A stretch of 64,000 bases of DNA from Heyndrickxia camelliae (GCF_002844575.1 NZ_PIQO01000006.1:62001-126000); one strand, 5' to 3'. Positions 31,505-40,735 are shown, counted from the stretch's first letter. Translations and numbers: made by a program. Notes: generated by a model not told the origin, from the sequence alone.

Positions 31505-32343
31505 TATTTTAAACCTCCTAAATGTTGAAGAACCTTATGTTCCATTCGAATAATATCAGGTTTCATACCGGTCCATTTTTCAAAGGCAACGGCACCTTGA
31601 TGCACAAACATTCCAATCCCATTTTGGGTGGTTGCACCTTTTTGCTTTGCCTCACATAGAAATTTTGTCTCTAATGGATTATAAATGATATCTACTGCAT
31701 GTGTATGTGGCATGAGATTTTCTAAACTAATAGGAATTTCCTGTATGTTTGGACTCATTCCAATCGACGTCGTTTGAATGACTAAAGTATATTCTGCCAG
31801 TTGTTCACTAGCCTCGTTTAAACTTAATATATTTGTTTCACAGTGAAAAGGACAGTAATCCACTAACGCTTGAGCTTTTGCGGGTGTACGATTACAAATA
31901 TCTATTTTGTCAACTCCTGACGAGGCAAGTGAATAGAATATAGCCTTGGCAGCACCACCGGCACCAATGATAAGCGTTTTCTCATTTTTAAAATCCTTTT
32001 TCCATCCATCTTGCAAAGAGCGAATGAACCCTAGTCCATCCGAATTATAGCCTACAAAATCATTTCCCTCTCGAACTACTGTATTTACAGCTCCGATAGC
32101 TTGTGCAAGCTGGTCGATCCTATCCAAAAATGGAAGGATCGACGTTTTATGAGGAATAGTAACATTGAATCCTTCAACCCCTATTGCCTTCATTCCTTTT
32201 ACGGCAGTCTCCAAGTCCATTGGTGAAATTCTAAATGCATGATAATATCCATTTATCTTTAAATTTTCAAAGGCATCATTATGCATCATTGGGGACATGG
32301 TATGGGAAATTGGGTCACCGATTACTCCAAAAAGCTTTTTCAT
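31504..32343 (-). CDS. aroE: Shikimate dehydrogenase
   Basis: A 279-residue NADP-dependent enzyme reducing 3-dehydroshikimate to shikimate in aromatic amino acid synthesis. The substrate domain contains PISHTMSPMMHN and GFNVTIPHK (catalytic Lys), and the nucleotide domain LIIGAGGAAKAIFYSL, with the C-terminal NGIGMFVHQGAVAFE. Spacing to yqeH is 13 bases. Length and order match B. subtilis. Confidence 0.97.
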   Translation of the reverse strand: MKKLFGVIGDPISHTMSPMMHNDAFENLKINGYYHAFRISPMDLETAVKGMKAIGVEGFNVTIPHKTSILPFLDRIDQLAQAIGAVNTVVREGNDFVGYNSDGLGFIRSLQDGWKKDFKNEKTLIIGAGGAAKAIFYSLASSGVDKIDICNRTPAKAQALVDYCPFHCETNILSLNEASEQLAEYTLVIQTTSIGMSPNIQEIPISLENLMPHTHAVDIIYNPLETKFLCEAKQKGATTQNGIGMFVHQGAVAFEKWTGMKPDIIRMEHKVLQHLGGLK

Positions 32344-32356
32344 AATATCCCCCCAT

Positions 32357-33463
32357 CTAAATCAAGGATGGTCTAGTTAACACACTAACCCCTTTGGGAA
32401 CATAAGCTGCCACAACCGCACCCGGTTCATTAATGGTTACCCAGCCAAGACCTGAAAAAACAATATCTGTCTTCCCTTGTTTTAGAGAAAATTCATGGCG
32501 AACTAGATCAGGAAACTCCTCTAAATCATTTTTCCTAGGCGGATGCAAAAGTTCACCAACATGCTTTTTATATAGAGACTCTGCGTTTTCCAGCTTTGTA
32601 CGATGTATCTTAAGTTCATTTGATACATAGCAAATAAGGGAACGTCTTCCACCTTTAATATAATCAAGCCGGGCTAGGCCACCAAAGAATAAGGTTTGCT
32701 CTTCATTAAGCTGAAAAACCATTGGTTTTATTTCCTTCTTTGGTGTAATAAGTTTTAAATCCTTTTTATCTACAAAATGAGCCATTTGATGATGATTGAT
32801 AATTCCAGGAGTGTCTACTAATGCGCTGCCGTCATCCAATGGAATTTCAATCATATCAAGGGTTGTCCCTGGAAAGTGAGATGTAGTAATAACATCTTCT
32901 TCCCCCGCTACATTTTTAATAATTCGATTAATAAAGGTAGATTTTCCTACATTCGTACAGCCTACCACATAAACATTCTTACCGTTCCGATAATGTTCAA
33001 TGGCATCAATCGCTTCATTAATAGAACTACCTTTCGTAGCACTTACCAATAAAACATCTATTGGCTGAAGCCCTAATTGTTTTGCCTCTTGCTTCATCCA
33101 CTGAATAAGCTTTGACCGCTTTACTGATTTAGGCAGTAGATCTTCCTTATTTCCAATAAGTAAAATCGGGTTCTTCCCGACAAAACGGTGCAATCCAGGC
33201 AGCCAACTGCCATTGAAGTCAAAAATATCGACGATTTTTACAATTAATCCTTCGACTTCTGATAAACCATTTAGTATTTTTAAAAAGTCGTCATCTGTTA
33301 AAGATACATCTTGTACCTCATTATAATGCTTAAGTCGAAAGCATCGCTGACAAATAACCGTTTCCTTTTCCAACGAAGAAGCGGGTGCATACCCAATTTG
33401 TTTAGGATCATCTGTTTGAATGGTTACTCCGCAGCCGATACATGTTATTTCTGATTTACTCAC
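32357..33463 (-). CDS. yqeH: Circularly permuted ribosome-biogenesis GTPase YqeH
   Basis: A 368-residue GTPase needed for 30S assembly. An N-terminal zinc finger (CIGCG and CQRCFRLKHYNEV) is followed by a GTPase fold in permuted order: G4 GNKEDLLP, G5 VSATKGSS, then G1 GCTNVGKSTFINR, G2, and G3 DTPGI. The C-terminal half has the YqeH-type RNA-binding region. Overlaps yqeG by four bases. Confidence 0.96.
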   Translation of the reverse strand: MSKSEITCIGCGVTIQTDDPKQIGYAPASSLEKETVICQRCFRLKHYNEVQDVSLTDDDFLKILNGLSEVEGLIVKIVDIFDFNGSWLPGLHRFVGKNPILLIGNKEDLLPKSVKRSKLIQWMKQEAKQLGLQPIDVLLVSATKGSSINEAIDAIEHYRNGKNVYVVGCTNVGKSTFINRIIKNVAGEEDVITTSHFPGTTLDMIEIPLDDGSALVDTPGIINHHQMAHFVDKKDLKLITPKKEIKPMVFQLNEEQTLFFGGLARLDYIKGGRRSLICYVSNELKIHRTKLENAESLYKKHVGELLHPPRKNDLEEFPDLVRHEFSLKQGKTDIVFSGLGWVTINEPGAVVAAYVPKGVSVLTRPSLI

Positions 33464-33984
33464 ATTTTATCCTCCCATTGTAATAATCCTTTTCGCTTAA
33501 ACCATGCCATAATCCTGCGTTCAATCATTCGATTGAATCGGGTCATGAAACCATCAGACTGTGCGACAGGTACAACTAAAATGGTATAAAACCCACTTCT
33601 ATTGCCGCCAAGTACATCTGTAAGCAATTGATCACCAATAACCACTGTTTCTTCTTTTTTTACTCCCATCATAGATACTGCTTTATTAAATGCACTTCTT
33701 AGCGGTTTTCTCGCTTCAAAAATAAACGGAATACCAAGAGGGTCAGCAAAGGCTTTAACCCTGTTTTCATGGTTATTTGAGACAATTGTCACAAGAATAT
33801 TATGCTCTTTCATCATAGAAAACCATTTAATTAAGTTTGGTGTTGCATTTGGACGATCCCATTCTACTAATGTATTATCCAAATCCGTAATAATGGCCTT
33901 TATGCCTTTGGCTTTCAAACTTTGCGGGTCTATTTGAAAAACATCCTTAACATGTTCATTAGGCAAAAATTTATTTAATAGCAA
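33460..33984 (-). CDS. yqeG: HAD-superfamily phosphatase YqeG
   Basis: A 174-residue HAD phosphatase of the YqeG/GEP4 group. Motif I is ITDLDNTLVEW (nucleophile Asp), motif II VTIVSNN, and the distal VVIGDQLLTDVLGGNRSG. The eukaryotic relative dephosphorylates phosphatidylglycerophosphate, so a lipid or sugar phosphate substrate is possible. First gene of yqeG-yqeH-aroE-yhbY. Confidence 0.92.
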   Translation of the reverse strand: MLLNKFLPNEHVKDVFQIDPQSLKAKGIKAIITDLDNTLVEWDRPNATPNLIKWFSMMKEHNILVTIVSNNHENRVKAFADPLGIPFIFEARKPLRSAFNKAVSMMGVKKEETVVIGDQLLTDVLGGNRSGFYTILVVPVAQSDGFMTRFNRMIERRIMAWFKRKGLLQWEDKM

Positions 33985-34144
33985 TCAGGTACACTCCTAT
34001 CTATTTTTACCGTTTTATCATATCAGTTATTTTTTCATAATCAAAGAAGAAAAACTATTTGTTTAGCTTTGGATAGTAGAAAAATTAGTAAGAATTAGTA
34101 ATTATCTAAAGAAAATTCGACATTTTTCCCCTTTTCCCTACACT

Positions 34145-34243
34145 TGTGGATAATTTTATACACATTTTACACATTGGTTTATATAGTCTTCTTCCAATTA
34201 TAAACAAGTTAATAACAGGTTATCCACTGCTATTTGTGGATAA
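34145..34243 (+). promoter_or_regulatory. DnaA-box cluster upstream of sda
   Basis: Exact DnaA boxes TGTGGATAA (reverse of TTATCCACA) at 34,145-34,153 and 34,235-34,243; one-mismatch boxes TTATACACA at 34,156-34,164 and TTATCCACT at 34,220-34,228. All lie 110-215 bases before sda, where DnaA is known to activate sda in B. subtilis. The rest of the 372-base gap (33,985-34,356) shows no gene. Confidence 0.88.
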
Positions 34244-34356
34244 TTAGAACGCTTGTTCCATTCCCTGATGTTTGATAAAGTTAAATTACAACATGACAAC
34301 CTACATAATATGCAGTATATATATTATTTAGAACGTCAAAGTGGAGGTGATGGCTT

Positions 34357-34497
34357 ATGAGAAAATTATCCGATGAATTATTAATCGAATCCTACTTTAA
34401 GGCAAAGGAATTACGTTTAAGCCAGGATTTTATACGCCTCATTGAGTTAGAAATTCACCGTCGTTCATTAACACAAAAAATTAAAATATCTTCGTAA
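34357..34497 (+). CDS. sda: Sporulation checkpoint kinase inhibitor Sda
   Basis: A 46-residue helical-hairpin protein, starting [20 protein letters not shown], which binds the dimerisation domain of KinA (and KinB) and blocks the phosphorelay when DNA replication is disturbed. ATG 34,357 follows GTGGAGGTGA. It stands alone between yqeG and psd, with DnaA boxes upstream, exactly as in B. subtilis. Confidence 0.95.
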   Translation: MRKLSDELLIESYFKAKELRLSQDFIRLIELEIHRRSLTQKIKISS

Positions 34498-34633
34498 CTT
34501 GAAAAGCATGAGCGTCATATTCCTCTCGCAGACAGTAGGGCTTCGATCTTCTGGAAACAGAGGGAGCCCATTCCTTTTCCATCAGAAAGAGAGTTTAAGT
34601 CTGCTTTTCTGCTTCTGCTCGTTCTAAACAATA

Positions 34634-34672
34634 GGTAGATCCCTGCTGCAACAGCAGGGATATTTCTTTTTA
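34634..34672 (+). terminator. Terminator between sda and psd
   Basis: The stem ATCCCTGCTG/CAGCAGGGAT followed on plus by ATTTCTTTTTAT. Convergent genes make it usable from either side. The preceding 34,498-34,633 stretch shows no ORF. Confidence 0.85.
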
Positions 34673-34673
34673 T

Positions 34674-35453
34674 CTACTTTATATGGCCCAACGGTTCCCC
34701 GACTTGAATATCATAAGGAATATGTATGTGATTTTGTATCTCAAATGTATCTTTTTCGAATAAAAGTACCACAGTAGAGCCAAACGAGAAATAGGCAACC
34801 TCTTCCCCTTTCTGCCAGTTTTGATGAGTTGCCATGCACTCAATCGAATTAATAAACATCGCACCTACCTTTACAAATAGCAGGTGGTTGCCCTGTGCTT
34901 TTAACTCTGTTATCACGCGATAGTTCTTAGATAAGGGCGATTTCCCATATTTTAAACCATATCGATTCACAGGATAGGATTTCGTGCCCAATGTATATTG
35001 TGTAATGATTTCCCCATCAATGGGACTATGTATACGATGATAGTGACTTGGACTTAAGTATAGAATAAGGAATTTCCCACCAATATATTTTTTTATACGA
35101 TGTTCATCACCAATCATTTCCAGTATTGAGTATTGTTTCCCTTTTACCGTTATTATTTTATCTGATTCAACGATACCGTAATCCTCCAGCACTCCGTCAA
35201 CAGGACTAGTAATCACTTTTTCGTCATTTACAAAACTCCGCACACCGGGCTTTAACTTTCGTGTGAAGAATTCATGAAGGTTTTCATAAGTATCTATATC
35301 ATAGAGCATTTCTTCTTGATTAATGTTGTAAACTTTTGCATACGATGGAATTAAGAATTTACTTATTTTAGATTGAGAAAATTTTTTCAATAAGGCAGAG
35401 GTAAATTTATGATTTGTTAATTCAATCAATAATCGATAAAACCAGGTTTTCAA
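34674..35453 (-). CDS. psd: Phosphatidylserine decarboxylase
   Basis: A 259-residue proenzyme that decarboxylates phosphatidylserine to phosphatidylethanolamine. The self-cleavage motif is FGSTVVLLFE (the Ser becomes the pyruvoyl group), and the family HYHRIHSPIDG motif is present at about residue 145. I chose TTG 35,453 since GGAGGT sits seven bases upstream; the ATG at 35,471 lies before that site. It is transcribed divergently from pssA, which makes its substrate. Confidence 0.93.
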   Translation of the reverse strand: MKTWFYRLLIELTNHKFTSALLKKFSQSKISKFLIPSYAKVYNINQEEMLYDIDTYENLHEFFTRKLKPGVRSFVNDEKVITSPVDGVLEDYGIVESDKIITVKGKQYSILEMIGDEHRIKKYIGGKFLILYLSPSHYHRIHSPIDGEIITQYTLGTKSYPVNRYGLKYGKSPLSKNYRVITELKAQGNHLLFVKVGAMFINSIECMATHQNWQKGEEVAYFSFGSTVVLLFEKDTFEIQNHIHIPYDIQVGEPLGHIK

Positions 35454-35569
35454 GGTAAAACCTCCAAACATAAAAAATTTCTTCTTAACTTTAAGTCTAA
35501 TTGGGCATATAATAATATAATACAGATTTAATTTGTAAAATAAATCCTTCTTACAGGAGGTGATCTAGT

Positions 35570-36109
35570 TTGTTTTGGTCCGGTGTTTTTGATCAAACTG
35601 TAAAAAAACTTAGAGCACAGACAGCTAATTTAATGACTTTAACAAATTTAAGTTTAGGGGGATTTGCCATATTAATTGCGGTCCGTGGACAGCTAAGCTT
35701 AAGTTTACTGTTAATTTTTCTTGCTGCTCTAGCTGATCGATTTGATGGTTTAATTGCCAGAAAGCTAAATATCGAATCAGAATTAGGGAAACAGCTTGAT
35801 TCAATGAGTGATATTATATCATTCGGCGTCGCTCCAGCCTTACTATTATACCAAGGAATATTAAATTTGTTTGGCTTTCCAGGATTATTTTTTACCGTTT
35901 TTTATATTGGTTGTGGAGCTTATCGCCTAGCACGTTTTAACATCACAGAAAGTAATGGATATTTTACAGGTATGCCAATTACTGCAGCAGGTTGTCTGCT
36001 TACGTTAAGCTTCTTAGGTATTCCATATCTCCCACCGCATTCATACTTATTCATAATAATTATCTTATCCATTTTAATGATTTCATCGTTTAAATTAAAA
36101 AAAATATAA
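35570..36109 (+). CDS. pssA: CDP-diacylglycerol-serine O-phosphatidyltransferase
   Basis: A 179-residue membrane enzyme of the CDP-alcohol phosphatidyltransferase family. The signature DG-x2-AR-x8-G-x3-D-x3-D is complete in FDGLIARKLNIESELGKQLD followed by SMSD. It makes phosphatidylserine from CDP-diacylglycerol and serine. TTG start at 35,570, with AGGAGGTGA seven bases upstream. Divergent from psd, so the two steps of PE synthesis share the 116-base gap. Confidence 0.95.
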   Translation: MFWSGVFDQTVKKLRAQTANLMTLTNLSLGGFAILIAVRGQLSLSLLLIFLAALADRFDGLIARKLNIESELGKQLDSMSDIISFGVAPALLLYQGILNLFGFPGLFFTVFYIGCGAYRLARFNITESNGYFTGMPITAAGCLLTLSFLGIPYLPPHSYLFIIIILSILMISSFKLKKI

Positions 36110-36139
36110 AAAAATCCGGCATTTTTGCCGGATTTTTTT
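36109..36139. terminator. Bidirectional terminator between pssA and pepF
   Basis: A perfect stem AAAAAATCCGGC/GCCGGATTTTTT between converging genes. Confidence 0.92.
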
Positions 36140-36146
36140 ATATTTT

Positions 36147-37940
36147 CTATTTTGTCATTTCCAAAAATTCTTCTACATCTTTTACACAAAGCTTTACTCC
36201 CGCTTCCCAGAAGTCTCTTTGAGTAAGATCTACATTCAAATGTTTGAATGCGAGCTCTTCCACATTCATAGAGCCAGTATCTCTTAATAAAGCCATATAT
36301 TTTTCCTCGTAGCCTTTCCCTTCCTTCAGAGCTTGAGCGTAAATACCCAACGAGAATAAATATCCGAATGTATAAGGGAAATTATAAAAAGGAACCCCTG
36401 TAATAAAGAAGTGCAATTTAGATGCCCAGAATAACGGATGGTATTCTTCCAGTCCATTTCCATATGCCTCTTTTTGAGCTTCAACCATAAGCTCATTCAA
36501 TCGTTGTTTACTTACTACTCCATTTTTGCGTTCTGCATAGAATCTAGTTTCGAATAAGAAACGTGCATGTATGTTCATTAGAAGCGCTACCGATCTTTGT
36601 ACCTTATCCTCTAATAAGGTTAATTTTTCCTTCTCATCCTTGGCATTTTTCACAGAAGCATCTGCAACGATCATTTCAGCGAAGGTAGAGGCTGTTTCTG
36701 CAACATTCATGGCATATCCTCTTTTTAATGGGTGAACATCCCTTAACGCATAGGAATGGAATGCATGCCCCAATTCATGTGCCAAAGTTGAAACATTCGA
36801 TGGTGTGCCAGAATAAGTCATAAATATTCTTGATTGACTGCTTAATGGAAATCCTGTACAGAAACCTCCAGGACGTTTTCCAGCACGATCCTCGGCTTCA
36901 ATCCAGCTATCTTCAAATGCTTTTTCCGTAAAGCTAGCAAGTGTATCTCCAAATTCACCAAAATGTTTAATAATAAATTCTGCACCTTCATCAAAGCTAA
37001 AATGGCTGTTTACATCCCCTACAGGAGCGTCCAAATCATACCAGCTTAATTTTTCTACCCCTAACATTTTTGCCTTGCGATTTAAGTATTCAACAAAAGG
37101 CTGTTTATAATCGCTAATTACCTGCCACATTGTATCAAGCGTTTCTTTTTTCATTCTATTATAGCTTAGTGGTTCTTTTAAAACCTTATCCCAACCTCTT
37201 TGCTCGTAAATAGATAAACGGAATCCAGCTAAATGGTTTAAAGTAGCAGCAAATAAATCTGCTTTATCATCCCATGCCTCTTCCCATTTACGAAATACAT
37301 CTTTTCTAACTTCTCGGTTTGGGTTAGAAAATTTATTATGTGCTTGGCCGACTGATAATTCCTTTTCTACTCCATTTTCTGCAAATGGAATCTTGACCTT
37401 GCTTACAAGGGAATCATACATTTCTCCCCAGCCGTGATATCCATCTACACTTAAAGCATTTATAAGCGCTTCTTGATCCTTGGAAAGCTTTTCTTTCGCT
37501 TTTTGGCGACGTTCATTTAATATAAATTCTAATTCATTAATTCCATCTACCTTTAATAATTGATTCCAATCCTGATCATTAATATTGGTTAACTTATCAT
37601 CAAAGTTCGTTAAAATAGTACTTAATTGTGCTCTTAAAGTAGCAACAGAGCCTCTTAATTCATTTGCCTTCGTATCTTCAGTGTTTTGCGCTTGAAGACA
37701 ACTTACAAATGCTCCAGCCTGTCCAAGCTTTTGGTTGCTATTTTGAAGGCTTTCAAGAATTGATACAAAGTTTGAAGGATCGTTTAAAACGGTTTCAGGC
37801 TGCCAATCTCTTACTTGTTGATCAAAACTTTTTAACGTTTCTTTGATTTCTCCTAAAAAGGTTTGGAATTCCCTTGAGTTGCTTCCGCCTTGAAAAAAAA
37901 CATCCAAATCCCAGGTTAATGAATATGTACTTGTTGTCAT
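36147..37940 (-). CDS. pepF: M3 family oligoendopeptidase F
   Basis: A 597-residue zinc oligopeptidase with HExxH in TLAHELGHAFHSYAL (about residue 385) and the distal E in AETASTFAEM. The N-terminal oligopeptidase-F domain is helical. It probably degrades intracellular peptides; a related Bacillus enzyme affects sporulation through the phosphorelay. I chose ATG 37,940 (MTTSTYSLTWD) after AAAGGGGATT, not the open frame 15 codons upstream. Confidence 0.92.
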   Translation of the reverse strand: MTTSTYSLTWDLDVFFQGGSNSREFQTFLGEIKETLKSFDQQVRDWQPETVLNDPSNFVSILESLQNSNQKLGQAGAFVSCLQAQNTEDTKANELRGSVATLRAQLSTILTNFDDKLTNINDQDWNQLLKVDGINELEFILNERRQKAKEKLSKDQEALINALSVDGYHGWGEMYDSLVSKVKIPFAENGVEKELSVGQAHNKFSNPNREVRKDVFRKWEEAWDDKADLFAATLNHLAGFRLSIYEQRGWDKVLKEPLSYNRMKKETLDTMWQVISDYKQPFVEYLNRKAKMLGVEKLSWYDLDAPVGDVNSHFSFDEGAEFIIKHFGEFGDTLASFTEKAFEDSWIEAEDRAGKRPGGFCTGFPLSSQSRIFMTYSGTPSNVSTLAHELGHAFHSYALRDVHPLKRGYAMNVAETASTFAEMIVADASVKNAKDEKEKLTLLEDKVQRSVALLMNIHARFLFETRFYAERKNGVVSKQRLNELMVEAQKEAYGNGLEEYHPLFWASKLHFFITGVPFYNFPYTFGYLFSLGIYAQALKEGKGYEEKYMALLRDTGSMNVEELAFKHLNVDLTQRDFWEAGVKLCVKDVEEFLEMTK

Positions 37941-38082
37941 GTGAATCCCCTTTCTATGTTTGATACGGACTTTATTATATATCAATTCCGTTAATTTTTC
38001 TAATATTTAAAACATAGTTAAATCCGAAATATTTTTTAGAGAAACGAATAACGGTGTACGTGTTTTAAACGGGTATCAAATG

Positions 38083-38113
38083 AAAAACAATCGGACATTA
38101 GTGACCGATTGTT
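38083..38113 (-). terminator. Terminator after sigK 3' half
   Basis: The stem AACAATCGG/CCGATTGTT touches the sigK stop codon, with an A-rich run on its plus-strand left side (T run on minus). Confidence 0.8.
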
Positions 38114-38644
38114 CATTCTTGCTGATTTCTCTTCAGCTTTTCTTTCTCAGCACGATAAAATTCGTGAAACATTTTCATTAAAGCACGCTTTTCAATTCGT
38201 GATACATAGCTTCTGGAAATGCCCAACTCTTTTGCAATTTCTCTTTGCGTTTTCTCTTTTTGAAGATCCAATCCGAACCTTCCAATGATTACTTCTTTTT
38301 CCCTGTCGTCCAAAACGCGTATATACTCTTTTACCTTCTCTAGCTCCATACTTAACTGAATGGTATCAAAAACATCTTCCGCTTCTGATTTTAATACATC
38401 TATTAAAGATATCTCATTTCCTTCCTTATCTTGACCGATGGGATCATGCAGTGAAATATCTTTTTTAGTCTTTTTTAAAGCGCGTAAATGCATTAGTATT
38501 TCGTTTTCAATACAGCGAGCAGCATAAGTGGCCAATTTTGTACCCTTTCCTTCTGAATAACTTTCGATGGCTTTAATCAAGCCAATTGTTCCAATTGAGA
38601 TTAAATCTTCCACATCCTCGCCGGTATTTTCAAACTTTTTGACG
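38113..38644 (-). CDS. sigK: sigK 3' half (spoIIIC segment of mother-cell SigK)
   Basis: This encodes the C-terminal part of sigma-K, starting in frame at [17 protein letters not shown]. It covers most of region 2, region 3 and the region 4 helix-turn-helix ([21 protein letters not shown]). Upstream of the crossover hexamer (38,639-38,644) the frame meets a stop (TAG), so this half has no natural start in the unexcised state. A GTG at the VEDLIS position is not credible as a start. Joined at the hexamer to the 5' half at 52,372-52,581, it gives exactly 241 codons, the length of B. subtilis SigK. The interruption is the normal skin-type arrangement, not decay. Confidence 0.96.
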
Positions 38645-40225
38645 TTGTGACCATAAAGCTATGTCATTTAATAAACCTTTTACACTAACTTCAACCTTTG
38701 GACTGGTAGCATTAATAATAATTTCCTCCACCAGGAGTTCCATTAACTCACGCTTCTCATCAAAGGTTAATTCATTCTCAAACATATCTATCGTATTAGT
38801 AATGATCAATTTAATTTGTTCGTCAGTTAAAACATTACTTTCCTGCATATTTTTTTTCTTGGTTAACTTTTCTATCTCGCTAGTTATAAAGGATATTTCT
38901 TCATTAATCCTTTTCATATCTTTCAGCATTTCTTCTTCGGTAATGACTTGTGCTACTACATACATTCGTTTAATTCGGTCACGCTCATCAATTTTCTTGC
39001 TTAATTGCTTCTGAAAATCATGAATCTGTAAATCTATTGTCTCATCCTTCACCTCAAACTGGGAACGAATTGCTTCATCGAACATTTCGCGATCTGATAA
39101 GACATCTCCGATTAATCCCATAATATATTCATCCAATAGTTCAACACGGATACTCGTTGATGGACATCTTTCAATCCCATCTCCATAACGTTTAGGATTC
39201 ATGTTGGGACATCTGTAGACAGCATATCTTTTTTTTACACCAGTAGCTTTGTCTTCTCTGCCGCAATAATAAGTACATTCCCACATACGACCGCAGTGTT
39301 TACAGCGGATCATCCCTTTAAATAGGTACTGTAATTTTACATTTCCTCTATTTTTCATATTCTTCTTTTTTTGTTTCTGGGCTAAAGCAAAAGTTTTCTC
39401 ATCTATAATAGATGGAACTTCAACTGTAATCCATTCCGATTCATCTCGAATAGTGTAGGTTTTTTTAGGGTTTCCAGAGGCTGTTTTCTCTCCCCAAACC
39501 TTTTTGGTTGCCCGCTTGTTATAGACGTACTTCCCAATATATATTTCGGAAGTTAGTATTCTTCTAATGGAAGAAGCCCCAAAGTTTTTGGTTTCAGCTC
39601 GTTTCGGCACCGCTCCTTCTTTATAAAGCTTATCTCCTATATTACGGAGGGTATATCCATCGAGATACCATTTGTAAATTTTCTTGACAAACTCTGCTTC
39701 TACTTTATTTATAATTAATTCTCCGTCTCGGTAATCATATCCATAAGGAGGGACTCTCATCGGCATGATTTTTTTGTCTTTCTCCACTGCTCGAAGTCTT
39801 CCTCTTGTTGTCCTTTTCCGAATCTGCGCTAATTCATATTGAGCAAACACGGACCTCATATTAAAGAACATTTGACCCTCTGGTGTATCTTGATATTCCG
39901 TATCAATAAAAATAACTTCTACCCCTTGCCTATCCCATTCCTTACAAACAATCAATTTATCGGTAAGATCCCTAGTTAAACGATCTGGATCTGTGATGAT
40001 GACCGTATTAATGATTCCGTTAGCTGCATCTTCACGAAGTTGATTCATCATTGGGCGATCGATATCTTCTCCACTTCGCCCTTCTTCGCGATACACTTTT
40101 ATTTGAGATTGAGAATATCCAAGACTTATTGCCTGTTTCATGCAAAGTTCTTCCTGGGTTTCTAAGCTGTAGCCTTCATTCGCCTGAGCTTGTGTACTGA
40201 CACGACAATAAATTCCTATCATCAT
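38630..40225 (-). CDS. spoIVCA: Large serine recombinase that excises the sigK element (SpoIVCA-like)
   Basis: A roughly 531-residue large serine recombinase: resolvase domain with [12 protein letters not shown] (catalytic Ser), the [13 protein letters not shown] segment (RLTRD) and [18 protein letters not shown]-type helix E; a recombinase domain (PPYGYDY to about 280); a zinc ribbon ([10 protein letters not shown] ... CPNMN ... CPS); and a coiled coil (about 420-480). I chose ATG 40,225 after AAGGAG; the open frame extends 12 codons further. Its last codons pass through the crossover hexamer (CGT CAA), and its final two residues and stop lie in the sigK half. It is at the spoIIIC edge, whereas in B. 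subtilis spoIVCA sits near spoIVCB. Confidence 0.93.
   Translation of the reverse strand: MMIGIYCRVSTQAQANEGYSLETQEELCMKQAISLGYSQSQIKVYREEGRSGEDIDRPMMNQLREDAANGIINTVIITDPDRLTRDLTDKLIVCKEWDRQGVEVIFIDTEYQDTPEGQMFFNMRSVFAQYELAQIRKRTTRGRLRAVEKDKKIMPMRVPPYGYDYRDGELIINKVEAEFVKKIYKWYLDGYTLRNIGDKLYKEGAVPKRAETKNFGASSIRRILTSEIYIGKYVYNKRATKKVWGEKTASGNPKKTYTIRDESEWITVEVPSIIDEKTFALAQKQKKKNMKNRGNVKLQYLFKGMIRCKHCGRMWECTYYCGREDKATGVKKRYAVYRCPNMNPKRYGDGIERCPSTSIRVELLDEYIMGLIGDVLSDREMFDEAIRSQFEVKDETIDLQIHDFQKQLSKKIDERDRIKRMYVVAQVITEEEMLKDMKRINEEISFITSEIEKLTKKKNMQESNVLTDEQIKLIITNTIDMFENELTFDEKRELMELLVEEIIINATSPKVEVSVKGLLNDIALWSQRQKV
38639..38644. other. Left crossover hexamer of the sigK element
   Basis: TTGACG (CGTCAA on the minus strand), shared with 52,382-52,387. 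It lies within both the recombinase frame (Arg-Gln codons) and the sigK frame. Confidence 0.85.
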
Positions 40226-40257
40226 AAATCTCCTTACAGTTTTTTTATTATGTATAT

Positions 40258-40285
40258 TCATTAAATGTAGAGTTCATTAAATGTA
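40258..40285 (-). promoter_or_regulatory. Tandem 13-base repeats before the recombinase gene
   Basis: TTCATTAAATGTA occurs twice (40,258-40,270 and 40,273-40,285), 15 bases apart start to start, about 35 bases upstream of the recombinase start. It may be an operator or a recombinase/regulator site. I could not assign a confident SigE promoter here. Confidence 0.45.
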
Positions 40286-40327
40286 TAGGAGTTACATTCA
40301 GATACACAATACTGGGGAGTAAATTAC

Positions 40328-40364
40328 CAAACAAAAAAGCCGCTAGTTATCAGCGACTTTTTTC
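40328..40364 (-). terminator. Terminator after the 44-residue ORF
   Basis: AAAAAGCCGCT pairs with AGCGACTTTTT apart from one mismatch, overlapping the end of the small minus-strand ORF, with an A run on plus. Confidence 0.75.
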
Positions 40365-40477
40365 AAGGATTTTCTGACAAGAAACTCTAAAGTTAACTTT
40401 TTAGCTTCTTCTATTCTTTTTTCATCTTGTTCTTTCTTATTGTAAGGGTGATACACAAACTCTAGATGTTTTGACAA
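40343..40477 (-). CDS. Small charged hypothetical protein
   Basis: I do not recognise this protein. The best-supported start is TTG 40,477, because GAGGTGA lies about five bases upstream, giving 44 residues (SKHLEFVYHPYNKKEQDEK, then EARKL-like basic helix). A longer frame to ATG 40,534 has no ribosome site. The product is polar, without membrane segments, helical and rich in K/E. It sits between the recombinase and arsC inside the sigK element and is followed by a terminator. A role in controlling excision is possible but unproven. Confidence 0.5.
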   Translation of the reverse strand: MSKHLEFVYHPYNKKEQDEKRIEEAKKLTLEFLVRKSLKKVADN

Positions 40478-40584
40478 GGTACTCACCTCATCAAAATGTA
40501 TGAAAGAGTTGACTTGTCTTATGCTTTTGTTCATCGATATGAAATTGTTATTTTACTTTAAAATGGAACAGTATCGTTATGTGA

Positions 40585-40735
40585 TTACATTTGCATATTG
40601 TTTTCCTAGAGTTAATACATAACGGAATCCACCAAGTTTGTCGTAACTCAATTGTTGCAGAAGCAGGCATAGTTCCTCCACTAAACAGAATTATTAACAT
40701 CTTCCTGCCAATTGCAGTCTTATGGCTCTCAATGT
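40585..40735 (+). pseudogene. Possible transporter C-terminal remnant
   Basis: A plus-strand frame without a start reads ...NSIVAEAGIVPPLNRIINIF and ends LPIAVLWLSM-stop. It looks like the tail of a polytopic membrane protein, but I cannot name the family. The rest of the 342-base gap 40,535-40,876 shows no gene. Confidence 0.25.

Noticed and set aside
34498-34633. Possible small RNA between sda and psd
   Set aside because: Only a terminator hairpin at the end is clear; no promoter or conserved RNA fold recognised.
38113-38613. The sigK 3' half read as a separate 166-residue sigma factor starting at GTG
   Set aside because: The N-terminal regions are missing, no ribosome site is present, and the matching 5' half is at 52,372-52,581.
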